Below, piece by piece: positions 1 through 6,320 of a DNA stretch of 8,476 nt. The position numbers and the translations under genes were made by a program. The stretch is taken from contig JAFTKV010000139.1 of the NCBI GenBank assembly GCA_017453085.1, positions 1 to 8,476 on the forward strand. Reading direction: 5' to 3'. Every line of letters starts with the position of its first letter. Position 1 is the stretch's first letter. The DNA is from Clostridia bacterium (GTDB taxonomy: Bacteria > Bacillota > Clostridia > Oscillospirales > CAG-272). Below the pieces are notes generated by a model. The model was not told the origin of the DNA. It saw nothing but the letters and a program-made list of their open reading frames with translations, and searched no databases.

Positions 1-89
1 ACGCCCGCAGAAATCTGATTCAGCTCGTCGATGATCTTCTTGAGCTCCTGCTTGATCTCATCCAGCTCATATCTGGTATTTTCGTCCAT
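1..89 (-). CDS. Small coiled-coil protein, 3'-truncated by the window edge; possible T7SS partner of the adjacent lipase
   Basis: Only the first 29 codons are visible. The ATG at 89-87 follows a strong AGGAGG ribosome binding site that begins inside the stop region of the lipase gene, leaving an 11-base gap, so the two are very likely co-translated. The visible peptide begins MDENTRYELDEIKQELKKII and continues as one charged amphipathic helix with Leu/Ile at heptad-like spacing (L9, I12, L16, I19/I20, L23, I26). It has no signal peptide. The family cannot be named from this fragment. Its position directly after a lipase with a C-terminal helical domain, in a type VII secretion locus, suggests one of the small helical partner proteins that bind such effectors for export. 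That role is inference. A cytoplasmic coiled-coil protein of unrelated function is the alternative. Confidence 0.7.
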   Translation of the reverse strand, partial: MDENTRYELDEIKQELKKIIDELNQISAG

Positions 90-100
90 TTCGATCCTCC

Positions 101-1609
101 TCAGAAGAGTCTTGCAACGTCCTGCTCGACCTTGTCAAAGTCAGACGCCGTTTCATTTAAGTATCTTTCACAGCATTTGAGCCGCAGGCTGCTGTCGATC
201 AGCAGATCCGCAGATATCAGTGCGCCCAGATTCGACGCCCCGATCTTTTTGTACAGCCCATCGAGCCGTCTGTCCAGCGCAGCGATCCGCTTGTTTACCG
301 CTGCCAGCCGCTGTGCGTACAGCCGCAGCTTGGCAGTATCCACGTCAATATAGGGATTGGCATCTGCATACCGATAGCCGGGATTGCACTGCTTATTCAC
401 CCAATGGGTAACGCCGTAGGCAAATTTTGCAAAGCTCTTGGCGAAATGATCGGCCAAAGCCTTGACCCGATCGCCAAAGGCGACCAGCTTGCGATATAAC
501 CCATCGGCAAGATTTTGCAGGTTCGCAAAAGCCTCTTTGAGTGCATTTCCGGTAGCATACAGCAGATCATCCATATATCTGTATGCAATTAGCGGCATGG
601 TCATCATAGCCGCAACGGTGGCTAACCATTCCGCCGCAACGCCGTATCGCTCACCGATTTCGTGGAAGATGAAATTGTCCATGTACTGGAGTGCTCCAAC
701 GCCTACTCCGACAATACGGGCAATTTCCTCTTCATCGATCTTACCGTTCAGAGCCGCTACCGTAAACAGCATGGCGTTGTCCAGCATCAGCGACCTGGTC
801 GGCTCCGGCATATAGGTAACCAACGAAGAGGTATATTCGTTGATCAGCTTTACAATCTCATTCTGCTCCGTCTGCTCTCTGAGATTGCCGTTTTTGTCCA
901 GCAGGATGGCAGGCTTGTGATAATCAAACAGCTCGGACTGCTCCGCCGTCTTAAGGTAGATCCGATTGCCTGCCACGGGATACAGCAGAGCGTTTACCAC
1001 GTCCTTCTCTGCCGAGATCGAGGTGATGCTTGCGCCCTTTTCCGCAATGGAATCTGCGTACTTATCCATAAACTCGTCGGAAAAGCCCTGTCCGTCAATC
1101 GAAACGCAGTTTGCGATCCGATCGTTCTCGGTTTTCGCCAATGCAATCGTGACGTACTGCGCCAGGTTTCCGCCCTTGGAATGTCCCGACACGGTCATAT
1201 TGTTGCCGTATTCCGCAGGAAGATTCTTCACGTATTCGGCTGCTGCCTGCTGAATATCCGAATCGGGCAAATAACCGCCTTCGCCGTTATCGCCCCATTC
1301 CTCTGCGGTGACGGTGCCGCGGAACACCACGTTCACGTCATCGTTCTTTACAAAGCACGCGGCTCTCATCCCGGAGGATTGGGTCTCCAGATTCCGAACG
1401 GTATAGTCCCGCACGGAAGGATTATTGTCTATTGCATTCAGCAGATCAGTCCACTCCTGATTGGACATGGAAGCGCCGCTGATCGGACGGTTTGCCTGAA
1501 TATCTGCGCGCATCCGATCTGCGATTGAACCGACCGTAGCGCCTTCCCGCACGTAATCGGAATAGATCAGCGTATCCAGCATAATGAGCTGGGCACTGGA
1601 AAGAGCCAT
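101..1609 (-). CDS. DUF2974/Mbeg1-like lipase with C-terminal WXG-like helical domain; candidate reverse-architecture T7SS effector
   Basis: A 502-residue alpha/beta-hydrolase. The start is ATG 1609-1607, which has GGAGG eight bases upstream. A TTG at 1636 would add nine residues but has no ribosome binding site. From this start, FRGT lies at 96-99, and the nucleophile elbow GHSKGG at 142-147 gives Ser144. DGQGF follows at 172-176, and Asp203 and His231 are the best candidates to complete a Ser-Asp-His triad. The GHSKGG elbow followed by DGxGF is typical of Mbeg1-like/DUF2974 lipases. A hydrophobic helical stretch spans about 274-346 and an amphipathic one about 347-400. The last 80 residues (about 420-502) are two long helices with regular Leu/Tyr spacing, like WXG100/LXG domains. 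There is no N-terminal signal peptide. The order lipase then helical domain matches the staphylococcal T7SS phospholipase TslA. Lipase fold is confident; T7 secretion is inferred from layout and context. Natural substrate and any immunity protein are not visible. Confidence 0.88.
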   Translation of the reverse strand: MALSSAQLIMLDTLIYSDYVREGATVGSIADRMRADIQANRPISGASMSNQEWTDLLNAIDNNPSVRDYTVRNLETQSSGMRAACFVKNDDVNVVFRGTVTAEEWGDNGEGGYLPDSDIQQAAAEYVKNLPAEYGNNMTVSGHSKGGNLAQYVTIALAKTENDRIANCVSIDGQGFSDEFMDKYADSIAEKGASITSISAEKDVVNALLYPVAGNRIYLKTAEQSELFDYHKPAILLDKNGNLREQTEQNEIVKLINEYTSSLVTYMPEPTRSLMLDNAMLFTVAALNGKIDEEEIARIVGVGVGALQYMDNFIFHEIGERYGVAAEWLATVAAMMTMPLIAYRYMDDLLYATGNALKEAFANLQNLADGLYRKLVAFGDRVKALADHFAKSFAKFAYGVTHWVNKQCNPGYRYADANPYIDVDTAKLRLYAQRLAAVNKRIAALDRRLDGLYKKIGASNLGALISADLLIDSSLRLKCCERYLNETASDFDKVEQDVARLF

Positions 1610-1617
1610 CTGTAGTA

Positions 1618-1622
1618 CCTCC
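1618..1622 (-). promoter_or_regulatory. Ribosome binding site fixing the lipase start
   Basis: On the minus strand this is GGAGG, eight bases before ATG 1609-1607. It lies inside the longest open frame, which would start at TTG 1636, so it argues for the shorter 502-residue protein. No comparable site precedes the TTG. Confidence 0.8.
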
Positions 1623-1658
1623 GGTAATTTGGTCAAATTGAATCAGTAGAGTGCCAAT

Positions 1659-1916
1659 TTATCTGGATTTGCCGCATCTGGGGCAGTTTTTCTGAGACGC
1701 ATCGTACTGCGTTGCACACTGGGTGCAGAAAACGGTTCCGCCTGCGTTACCGCCGATGTTGACACGGTTGTAGGGGCTGGCCTCAAAGGAGCGGCCGCCA
1801 CCCTGCGCGAGCTTTTCCACCTTGGACAGGATAGAAAACAGCATGATCAGTACGGCGATCATCAGCACCGCAACGATGCCCAGCGCCAAATACAAAATCA
1901 GAAATTCGGTATCCAT
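1659..1916 (-). CDS. Small single-pass membrane protein with C-terminal zinc ribbon
   Basis: An 85-residue protein starting at ATG 1916-1914, with GGAGG six bases upstream and only 12 bases after the FHA gene stop. Residues about 6-30 form one uninterrupted hydrophobic segment (Leu/Ile/Val/Ala/Met). A short charged stretch SKVEKL follows, then a Gly-rich linker (39-60). The C-terminus has two CxxC pairs, C64-TQ-C67 and C78-PR-C81, in the pattern of a zinc-ribbon knuckle with the CPRCGKSR ending common in bacterial zinc-ribbon proteins. The basic residues after the membrane segment suggest the ribbon is cytoplasmic. It is too short to be an enzyme. Between an FHA protein and a secreted lipase it may be a membrane accessory or scaffold, but no specific function is recognised. 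The gap to the lipase start is 49 bases. Confidence 0.85.
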   Translation of the reverse strand: MDTEFLILYLALGIVAVLMIAVLIMLFSILSKVEKLAQGGGRSFEASPYNRVNIGGNAGGTVFCTQCATQYDASQKNCPRCGKSR

Positions 1917-1928
1917 AGTAAACCTCCG

Positions 1929-3071
1929 TTATTCGGTATAAAATACAAATTCTTCATTGGCAAAGCGGACGGTCACACCGCTCTGCAGCTCCTCTTTGAC
2001 GCCAAACTCGATCCGTCTGCCGTCCAGATAGGTTCCGTTGGTGGAATTCAGATCCACCAGATAATAGCGATCCTTTTCCAAAAGGATCTCGGCGTGCTTG
2101 CGGCTGACCGTGTTATGGGGGATCTGCTGCTCGTTGCCCTCCCGCATTTTACCGATCCGATAAGGGGAGCGCAGGATCTCGTACCGTCTGGGGTCGCCTC
2201 TGCGTTCCAGCCATGCGCTTTGCGGCGCACCGGGAGTCGCACCGCACACGGTGGCGGCATCCTCTTCAAATGCTTCCGACACAGTCAAAGATGCGGGAAT
2301 CGGCTCCGCCACAGGCGCGGGGGACGACGCCTCTGCCGGGGGAGCGGACGGCGCCTCTGCTTCCGCAGGTCTTGCTTCTGCTGCGCCGCCGGTCAGATCC
2401 AGCACCGGCTCATCCGGTCTTGGCTGCACGGCAGGATCGTATCTGTGCGCCACAGGCTCTGCCGCATAAACGGGGGCTGCTGCTGCCGCTGCCTGCGCTG
2501 GCTGTGCGACGGGGGTCACACCGGTCAGGGCGTCCACGTAAGCGTCCAGCGTAAACGCGGAAAATACCACACCATCGTTGATGATGCGGATAAAATTCTG
2601 CACGTAGGACAGATCCTCCCGAGGGTCGAAGGAAGCGTAACGGAGAATATCCAGCAGCATTTCCTTCAGCGTTCCCTCCGCAGCGTAGGGCTGGATGGGA
2701 ATGTACAGCAGATAGATCTGCCCACTTCCCGGTGCCATCATCACACAGCTCAGATCAAACTGCAACAGATCCTTGCTGAATCGATAGGTATCCAGCCGTT
2801 TTACGGCATCCAGAACGGTGCGGAGCAGCATGCCGAACATCCGCGAGGACAGCACCGTCGTTTGCAAAAACTCGGTCAGCGGGACCAGATCGTACAACGA
2901 GTACACCAGCCGAAAGGTCGATCCCTTCGGCACTACGTCGAACAGCAGGAAGCCGTCGGCACTGCCGTCGTTGATCATCTGCGCCTCCCGCTGATTCAGC
3001 TGTTGGCCACTGCGCGCCTTGATCACGATCTGCTCCAGACCGTCGTTGTTGATCCGTTTCAGTTTTTTCAT
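1929..3071 (-). CDS. FHA-domain protein with EssB-like (DUF6382-type) N-terminal domain
   Basis: A 380-residue protein without signal peptide or membrane segment, so cytoplasmic. Residues about 1-183 form an alpha/beta domain of the kind annotated DUF6382. Its features are a FLLFDV strand at 41-46, an LLRTVLDAV helix at 82-90, then FDLSCVMM and IYLLYIPIQP strands, resembling the kinase-like fold at the N-terminus of EssB/YukC. No catalytic kinase motifs are seen. Residues about 184-285 are an Ala/Pro/Glu-rich flexible linker. Residues about 295-380 are a forkhead-associated domain with the hallmark motifs YRIGK (304-308), SRKHAE (323-328) and LNSTNGTYLDG (341-351), so binding of a phosphothreonine partner is expected. 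FHA domains recur in T7SS, at the EssC N-terminus in Bacillota. A separate FHA protein here may dock to the apparatus. The FHA call is confident; the EssB resemblance is by eye only. The start has AGAGG upstream. It follows a hairpin-containing gap. Confidence 0.9.
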   Translation of the reverse strand: MKKLKRINNDGLEQIVIKARSGQQLNQREAQMINDGSADGFLLFDVVPKGSTFRLVYSLYDLVPLTEFLQTTVLSSRMFGMLLRTVLDAVKRLDTYRFSKDLLQFDLSCVMMAPGSGQIYLLYIPIQPYAAEGTLKEMLLDILRYASFDPREDLSYVQNFIRIINDGVVFSAFTLDAYVDALTGVTPVAQPAQAAAAAAPVYAAEPVAHRYDPAVQPRPDEPVLDLTGGAAEARPAEAEAPSAPPAEASSPAPVAEPIPASLTVSEAFEEDAATVCGATPGAPQSAWLERRGDPRRYEILRSPYRIGKMREGNEQQIPHNTVSRKHAEILLEKDRYYLVDLNSTNGTYLDGRRIEFGVKEELQSGVTVRFANEEFVFYTE

Positions 3072-3097
3072 CGGTTTTACCTCTAACTGTTTTGCTG

Positions 3098-3126
3098 CCC
3101 TCCTGCCCGACCGGCGGACAGGAGGG
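3098..3126 (-). terminator. Strong intercistronic hairpin between the exported-protein and FHA genes
   Basis: CCCTCCTG at 3098-3105 pairs perfectly with CAGGAGGG at 3119-3126. After one C/A mismatch, CCG at 3107-3109 can pair with CGG at 3115-3117, leaving a five-base loop. It begins 21 bases after the stop of the large gene. No U-run follows on the minus strand (the sequence continues CAGCAAAACAG), so it is not a classical intrinsic terminator. Partial termination, RNA processing or 3'-end protection are more plausible. Confidence 0.5.
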
Positions 3127-3146
3127 TATTTGATGAAGGTCGGTGA

Positions 3147-5543
3147 TCAGGCGTCGACCGACTTGATACCGGTAAAGGAGCCGCCGCCCACTTCGCTGAC
3201 GACAACCGTACAGGTAACCTTGAACTCCGTACCGGGGATAGTCACCTCGATCTCGGCGATACCGTCGCCCACACCGGTGACCTTACCGTTTGCATCAACC
3301 GTTGCAACTGCGGTATTATTGGAGGAGAACTTCACGTCGCTCGCCTTATATCCCTTCGGCAGCTGAGAAATACTGATCTTCTCGCTGTTGCCGATCAGGA
3401 TGTTGACGAAGTAGGTGTCGATATCCAGAAATTCGTCGTTGGAGGACTCGAAGGACGGTCCGCTATCCGATCCGATATCATTTCCGGATTCATCGGTCAG
3501 TGCCTCATCCTTCTCGGTCTCTTCAGTCACGTTTGCAGCTTCCCAATCCTCATAATCTCGGGTGCAAGTAGGTACCCACTGCCATTCTTCCATATGCTTC
3601 TGCCAGATAACGGATTTTTCATTACTGGAGCCGTGAATCACGTATTCCAGATTAATCTTTACACCCAGTCCCTTCAGAATGCTGTAAACTTTACAATCCG
3701 AATCCAGACCGATCTTCAGAATCCAATACGCCTTTACATTCAAGCATAAGTCAAAATGCAAATCTCCGGTAGATTGATTGTCTATATCCAACGACAGTCC
3801 TTGTTCATTTTTCAGAACGTCGTTTACAACCTCCGCATTACCGCCGCCCGAGACCTCGGCAACCAGCTTGTTGTGTGCGTCCAGCATATGTGCCGTAACC
3901 TCTGCTTCAAAGCCTACGCCTGCCTCTACGCCTGCACCGATCAGATTCATTTTCAGTGCCTTCAGAGTAAAGCCAATATAGCCGGTTAGTTCCAGCTTGC
4001 CCTTCAGCTTCAGATCAACGTTTTTGCCCTTGGACTGAATATATCGCAGACCGCCGTTTTTGTATTCTACGCCGTTGGAATGATTGGTTTCTACCACCAG
4101 TTCAACCGAACCGCTGACGCTGATCTTCAGCTTGATGTCCAGATCGATCCGAGCAATAGCACCGGAAGCCAGCGGGAAAGAACAGATGGTGATAGTCTTT
4201 TTGCCGGTTTCGTCTGCCTTCAGCTTCAGACTCTTGTTATACCATTCCTTCCAGTATTTGAACCCGTTTTCATTGGTGGCATAGTTGCCGCGCTGATCCG
4301 CAAAGAAGGAACCGGTTTTGTCCCAAGAGAACTCTCCCGTAGTGGTTTCAACCGTGGTGTATTTAACCTTAGCATATGCGGACTTAATGGTCGGCTTGAA
4401 CCATTTCCATTTTACGTCCCAGTCATACTCTAAGCCGATGTCCTTGATTTCGTAGCTTCTGGAAACGGATGCTTTAGCACCGGAATTTTTTTTACCGACA
4501 TCCATCTCACCTTTTACGGTGATCGAGACGCTCTTACCCTTGATTTTACCGCTAATAGACAGACCTTCTACCGCAAAGGTAAAGGAACGCTCCGCACCGG
4601 TAGCTGCAGTCTGTGCACCGGTGTTCAGACCGCCCAGGAAACCGATATTACCGGAGGCGTTGCTTGCGGTCTGTGCGGTGTCGTCCACGGGGATCACGTT
4701 GCCCATGCCGTCCACGAACTCGATCTGGTCCAGATCGGCGGATTCAATATCGCCGGACAGCTCCAGATTGGACAGAACCTCTTCCATTTCGGGCTCTACG
4801 GTCTGGATATACGCCTTGCCGTCCTCCACTACGATCGCACTGACCTTATAAGCAGCCGCAGTATCGTTTTCGTCGGTTGCGGGCAGGATGAATACCGAGC
4901 CCTCGGCAAGTCCGGTAGCCGCCTCTGCAGGCATTTCTACGGTAGAGTTTACCGGATCGATCACAACCTGACCCTGCGCTACCGCCTCGGTCAGCTCGCC
5001 GTCGGACAGGTCGACTACGTTTTCTGCTACCTCGTAGCTCTCTGCCGTCTCCAGCGTACGGTCGGTCCAGATATTGTATGCCAGCGCAAGGCTCTTGTCT
5101 GCCTCGGCGGGAGTTACTTCGTCGTCAAAATCGCCCTCGTCCTCGTAGCTGTAGGAGATGTAATCGTTTGCTGCCGCAAAGGCTGCAACCTCTTCATCGG
5201 TCATTCCCTCGGTATCTGCCAGACCTACGCATTTGACCAGCGTGGTTGCCAGAAATCCCTTGGTCATCTCGTCGTCGGGATCGATTTCTTTATCATTGAT
5301 CATCCCCCATTCAAATGCCATCTGCACATAGGGGAAATATTCGCTTTCTTTATCAACGGTATTGGCATATGGCTCCTCTTGGTTGTATCCGTACATACCA
5401 AAGTAGTCGCAAAGCGATGCCAGCCATTCACCTTTTGTAAACTTATCTTCCTGCATCAAGCTGCAGCTGAACCAGATGAGCAGCGAGCTGAGAATCGCTA
5501 CGACCGCCATCAGAAGTGCTACGATTTTTCTCGTATGTTTCAT
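3147..5543 (-). CDS. Large exported surface protein with SLH-like region and C-terminal BIG2-type Ig domain
   Basis: A 798-residue protein, start ATG 5543-5541 with GAGG seven bases upstream. Positively charged MKHTRK is followed by a hydrophobic segment (7-27) ending in Cys27. The residues before the Cys (WFS) do not fit a clean lipobox, so signal anchor, signal peptide and lipoprotein all remain possible. Residues about 35-107 resemble an S-layer homology repeat: FTKGEWLASL, then a YF-PYVQMAFEWGMI stretch and D-EMTKGFLATTLVK. A weaker second copy may lie at about 113-165. Residues about 165-315 are acidic. Residues 318-660 are rich in alternating hydrophobic/Lys beta strands and Trp/Tyr, with no recognised family. 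An acidic linker (about 670-710) leads to an Ig-like domain at 712-783 with the BIG2 pattern VKFSSNNTAVATVDANGKVT. The protein is probably at the cell surface or attached to wall polymers. It sits between the WXG100 pair and the FHA gene, so it may be a T7SS envelope component or a large substrate; both are inference. Confidence 0.87.
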   Translation of the reverse strand: MKHTRKIVALLMAVVAILSSLLIWFSCSLMQEDKFTKGEWLASLCDYFGMYGYNQEEPYANTVDKESEYFPYVQMAFEWGMINDKEIDPDDEMTKGFLATTLVKCVGLADTEGMTDEEVAAFAAANDYISYSYEDEGDFDDEVTPAEADKSLALAYNIWTDRTLETAESYEVAENVVDLSDGELTEAVAQGQVVIDPVNSTVEMPAEAATGLAEGSVFILPATDENDTAAAYKVSAIVVEDGKAYIQTVEPEMEEVLSNLELSGDIESADLDQIEFVDGMGNVIPVDDTAQTASNASGNIGFLGGLNTGAQTAATGAERSFTFAVEGLSISGKIKGKSVSITVKGEMDVGKKNSGAKASVSRSYEIKDIGLEYDWDVKWKWFKPTIKSAYAKVKYTTVETTTGEFSWDKTGSFFADQRGNYATNENGFKYWKEWYNKSLKLKADETGKKTITICSFPLASGAIARIDLDIKLKISVSGSVELVVETNHSNGVEYKNGGLRYIQSKGKNVDLKLKGKLELTGYIGFTLKALKMNLIGAGVEAGVGFEAEVTAHMLDAHNKLVAEVSGGGNAEVVNDVLKNEQGLSLDIDNQSTGDLHFDLCLNVKAYWILKIGLDSDCKVYSILKGLGVKINLEYVIHGSSNEKSVIWQKHMEEWQWVPTCTRDYEDWEAANVTEETEKDEALTDESGNDIGSDSGPSFESSNDEFLDIDTYFVNILIGNSEKISISQLPKGYKASDVKFSSNNTAVATVDANGKVTGVGDGIAEIEVTIPGTEFKVTCTVVVSEVGGGSFTGIKSVDA

Positions 5544-5581
5544 ACCAAAACCTCACTCAATTGTTAAAATATTACTCAATC

Positions 5582-5617
5582 GTTCTATTGGGTGCGGCGT
5601 TCCGCACCCAATAGAAC
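5582..5617 (-). terminator. Perfect 16-bp hairpin after the second WXG100 gene
   Basis: GTTCTATTGGGTGCGG at 5582-5597 is the exact reverse complement of 5602-5617, with a four-base loop (AACG on the minus strand). It starts 8 bases beyond the WXG100 stop. The sequence after it on the minus strand (GATTGAGTAATATTTTAAC) is AT-rich but lacks an immediate U-run. It could act as a leaky terminator or protect the 3' end of the WXG100 message, keeping the small substrate abundant relative to the large downstream gene. A promoter for the downstream gene within 5544-5581 is not evident. Confidence 0.6.
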
Positions 5618-5625
5618 AGGATGCA

Positions 5626-5925
5626 TTATTTGAATGCGTTTGCGCGGGTCTGAATCGAACTCTCGGTTGCTTCGTAGCTTTCTGCGGTCTTTACGAGGAA
5701 CTTCGCATAAGACTCTACTACGTTCTTGTATTCCTCAAAACGAGGCTTCATTGCATTCATTGCTGCACGGATATCGCTTGCAGCGTCGCTCTTCCAGGTT
5801 GCTTCCAGAGCGTTCATGCTCTTGTTGATCTCTGCCAGCTTGGTGTCCAGGTTATTGTTGATGGTACGTACCTTTTCTGCGGTGTCCATCAGGACTTGTG
5901 TGGAAATCTGAATAGAATCTGCCAT
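5626..5925 (-). CDS. WXG100 family secreted protein, second of a pair (Esx-like)
   Basis: A 99-residue all-helical protein with no signal peptide, the standard WXG100 size. Start ATG 5925-5923 is preceded by AAGGAGG that overlaps the stop region of the first WXG100 gene (13-base gap). Helix 1 covers about 6-42. The turn has W44-K45-S46, the common WxG variant with Ser in place of Gly. Helix 2 runs about 49-92. The tail has Y84-EAT-E88, fitting the YxxxD/E secretion signal that follows the second helix in T7SS substrates. Such proteins form four-helix homo- or heterodimers and are exported by EssC/EccC-type ATPases. The position next to a second WXG100 gene with its Trp at the same residue suggests an EsxA/EsxB-like pair or two homodimers. 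Whether it works as effector, chaperone or structural substrate cannot be told. The stop is followed by a strong hairpin, consistent with high, separately stabilised expression. Confidence 0.93.
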   Translation of the reverse strand: MADSIQISTQVLMDTAEKVRTINNNLDTKLAEINKSMNALEATWKSDAASDIRAAMNAMKPRFEEYKNVVESYAKFLVKTAESYEATESSIQTRANAFK

Positions 5926-5938
5926 TGCTTGATCCTCC

Positions 5939-6240
5939 TTAGTTTACGAGTTTCTGTGCTTCGCGCACTACGGTATCCTGGGTGTCACGGTATGCCTTTG
6001 CGCTCTTTCTCAGGAAAGATGCGTAATCCAGCATCAATGCGTGCATTTTAACGAAATCGTCCTTGAAGCCTGCGATCCGATCAATGAACGCTACGTTGTC
6101 CTTTCCGCTCCATGTAGAGCCCATTGCGCTGGTTTCGGCGTAAAGCTGCTCGTACTGTGTTTGTAATCGGCAGCCAGACCCTCGATCTTACCTGCGGTGG
6201 TCTCCAGCTGCTCAGGGGTAACCTGAATTGTTCTTGCCAT
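5939..6240 (-). CDS. WXG100 family protein (Esx-like), interrupted by a one-base frameshift
   Basis: Read from ATG 6240-6238, with AGGAGGT eight bases upstream, the frame gives MARTIQVTPEQLETTAGKIE and on to Lys27, then goes out of frame. The -1 frame continues the protein from about 6160 (QYEQLYAETSAMG, then W44-S45-G46 if one base is restored) to the TAA at 5941-5939. Restoring one base near 6160-6162 yields exactly 100 residues, the canonical family size, with helix 1, the WSG turn and helix 2 in place. The tail AKAYRDTQDTV is a weaker match to YxxxD/E than in its neighbour. The break lies at an AAA run (TTT on the plus strand), a place where one A may have been lost. No convincing slippery heptamer is present, so a sequencing/assembly error or a recent mutation is likelier than programmed frameshifting. 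The downstream ATG at 6124 would give only a 61-residue half protein beginning just before the WSG. Confidence 0.85.
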
Positions 6241-6320
6241 TGTTCATGACCTCCTAAAATAATTTTTATCAACATCAGTCTATACTGATAAGTTAATACG
6301 ATAGAATTGTGTTTGGATCC
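6241..6320 (-). other. AT-rich gap before the WXG100 pair; possible leader, no clear promoter
   Basis: This 80-base gap is the most AT-rich part of the operon and ends in the strong AGGAGGT of the WXG100 gene. A small inverted repeat ATCAGT-N4-ACTGAT lies at 6274-6289. TTATCA/TGATAA arms around it could form a competing pairing. I could not find a -35/-10 pair with good match and spacing on the minus strand, so an internal promoter for the abundant WXG100 proteins is possible but not shown. Confidence 0.35.

Noticed and set aside
662..1528. A 288-codon plus-strand open frame opposite the lipase
   Set aside because: No motif and no upstream ribosome binding site; the lipase on the other strand has catalytic motifs throughout.
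2094..3086. A 330-codon plus-strand open frame opposite the FHA gene
   Set aside because: The translation is rich in Cys, Arg and His with no domain signature, while the opposite strand encodes clear FHA motifs with a good ribosome binding site.
5501..5543. Clear lipoprotein signal in the large exported protein
   Set aside because: Cys27 follows a hydrophobic stretch, but the preceding residues Trp-Phe-Ser do not fit the usual lipobox, so lipidation was left open.
6155..6166. Programmed -1 ribosomal frameshifting in the first WXG100 gene
   Set aside because: The required shift is -1, but the local sequence (TTACAAACAC) is not a slippery heptamer and no strong hairpin follows at the right distance. 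A missing base is simpler.
6081..6275. A 64-codon minus-strand frame as a separate small gene
   Set aside because: It contains the first 27 residues of the WXG100 protein and then out-of-frame sequence. It is half of the frameshifted gene, with an in-frame extension upstream of its real ATG.
6274..6289. Inverted repeat ATCAGT-N4-ACTGAT as a terminator after the YukD-like gene
   Set aside because: Only six AT-rich pairs, too weak for a terminator. It could be an operator half-site pair but nothing supports this.
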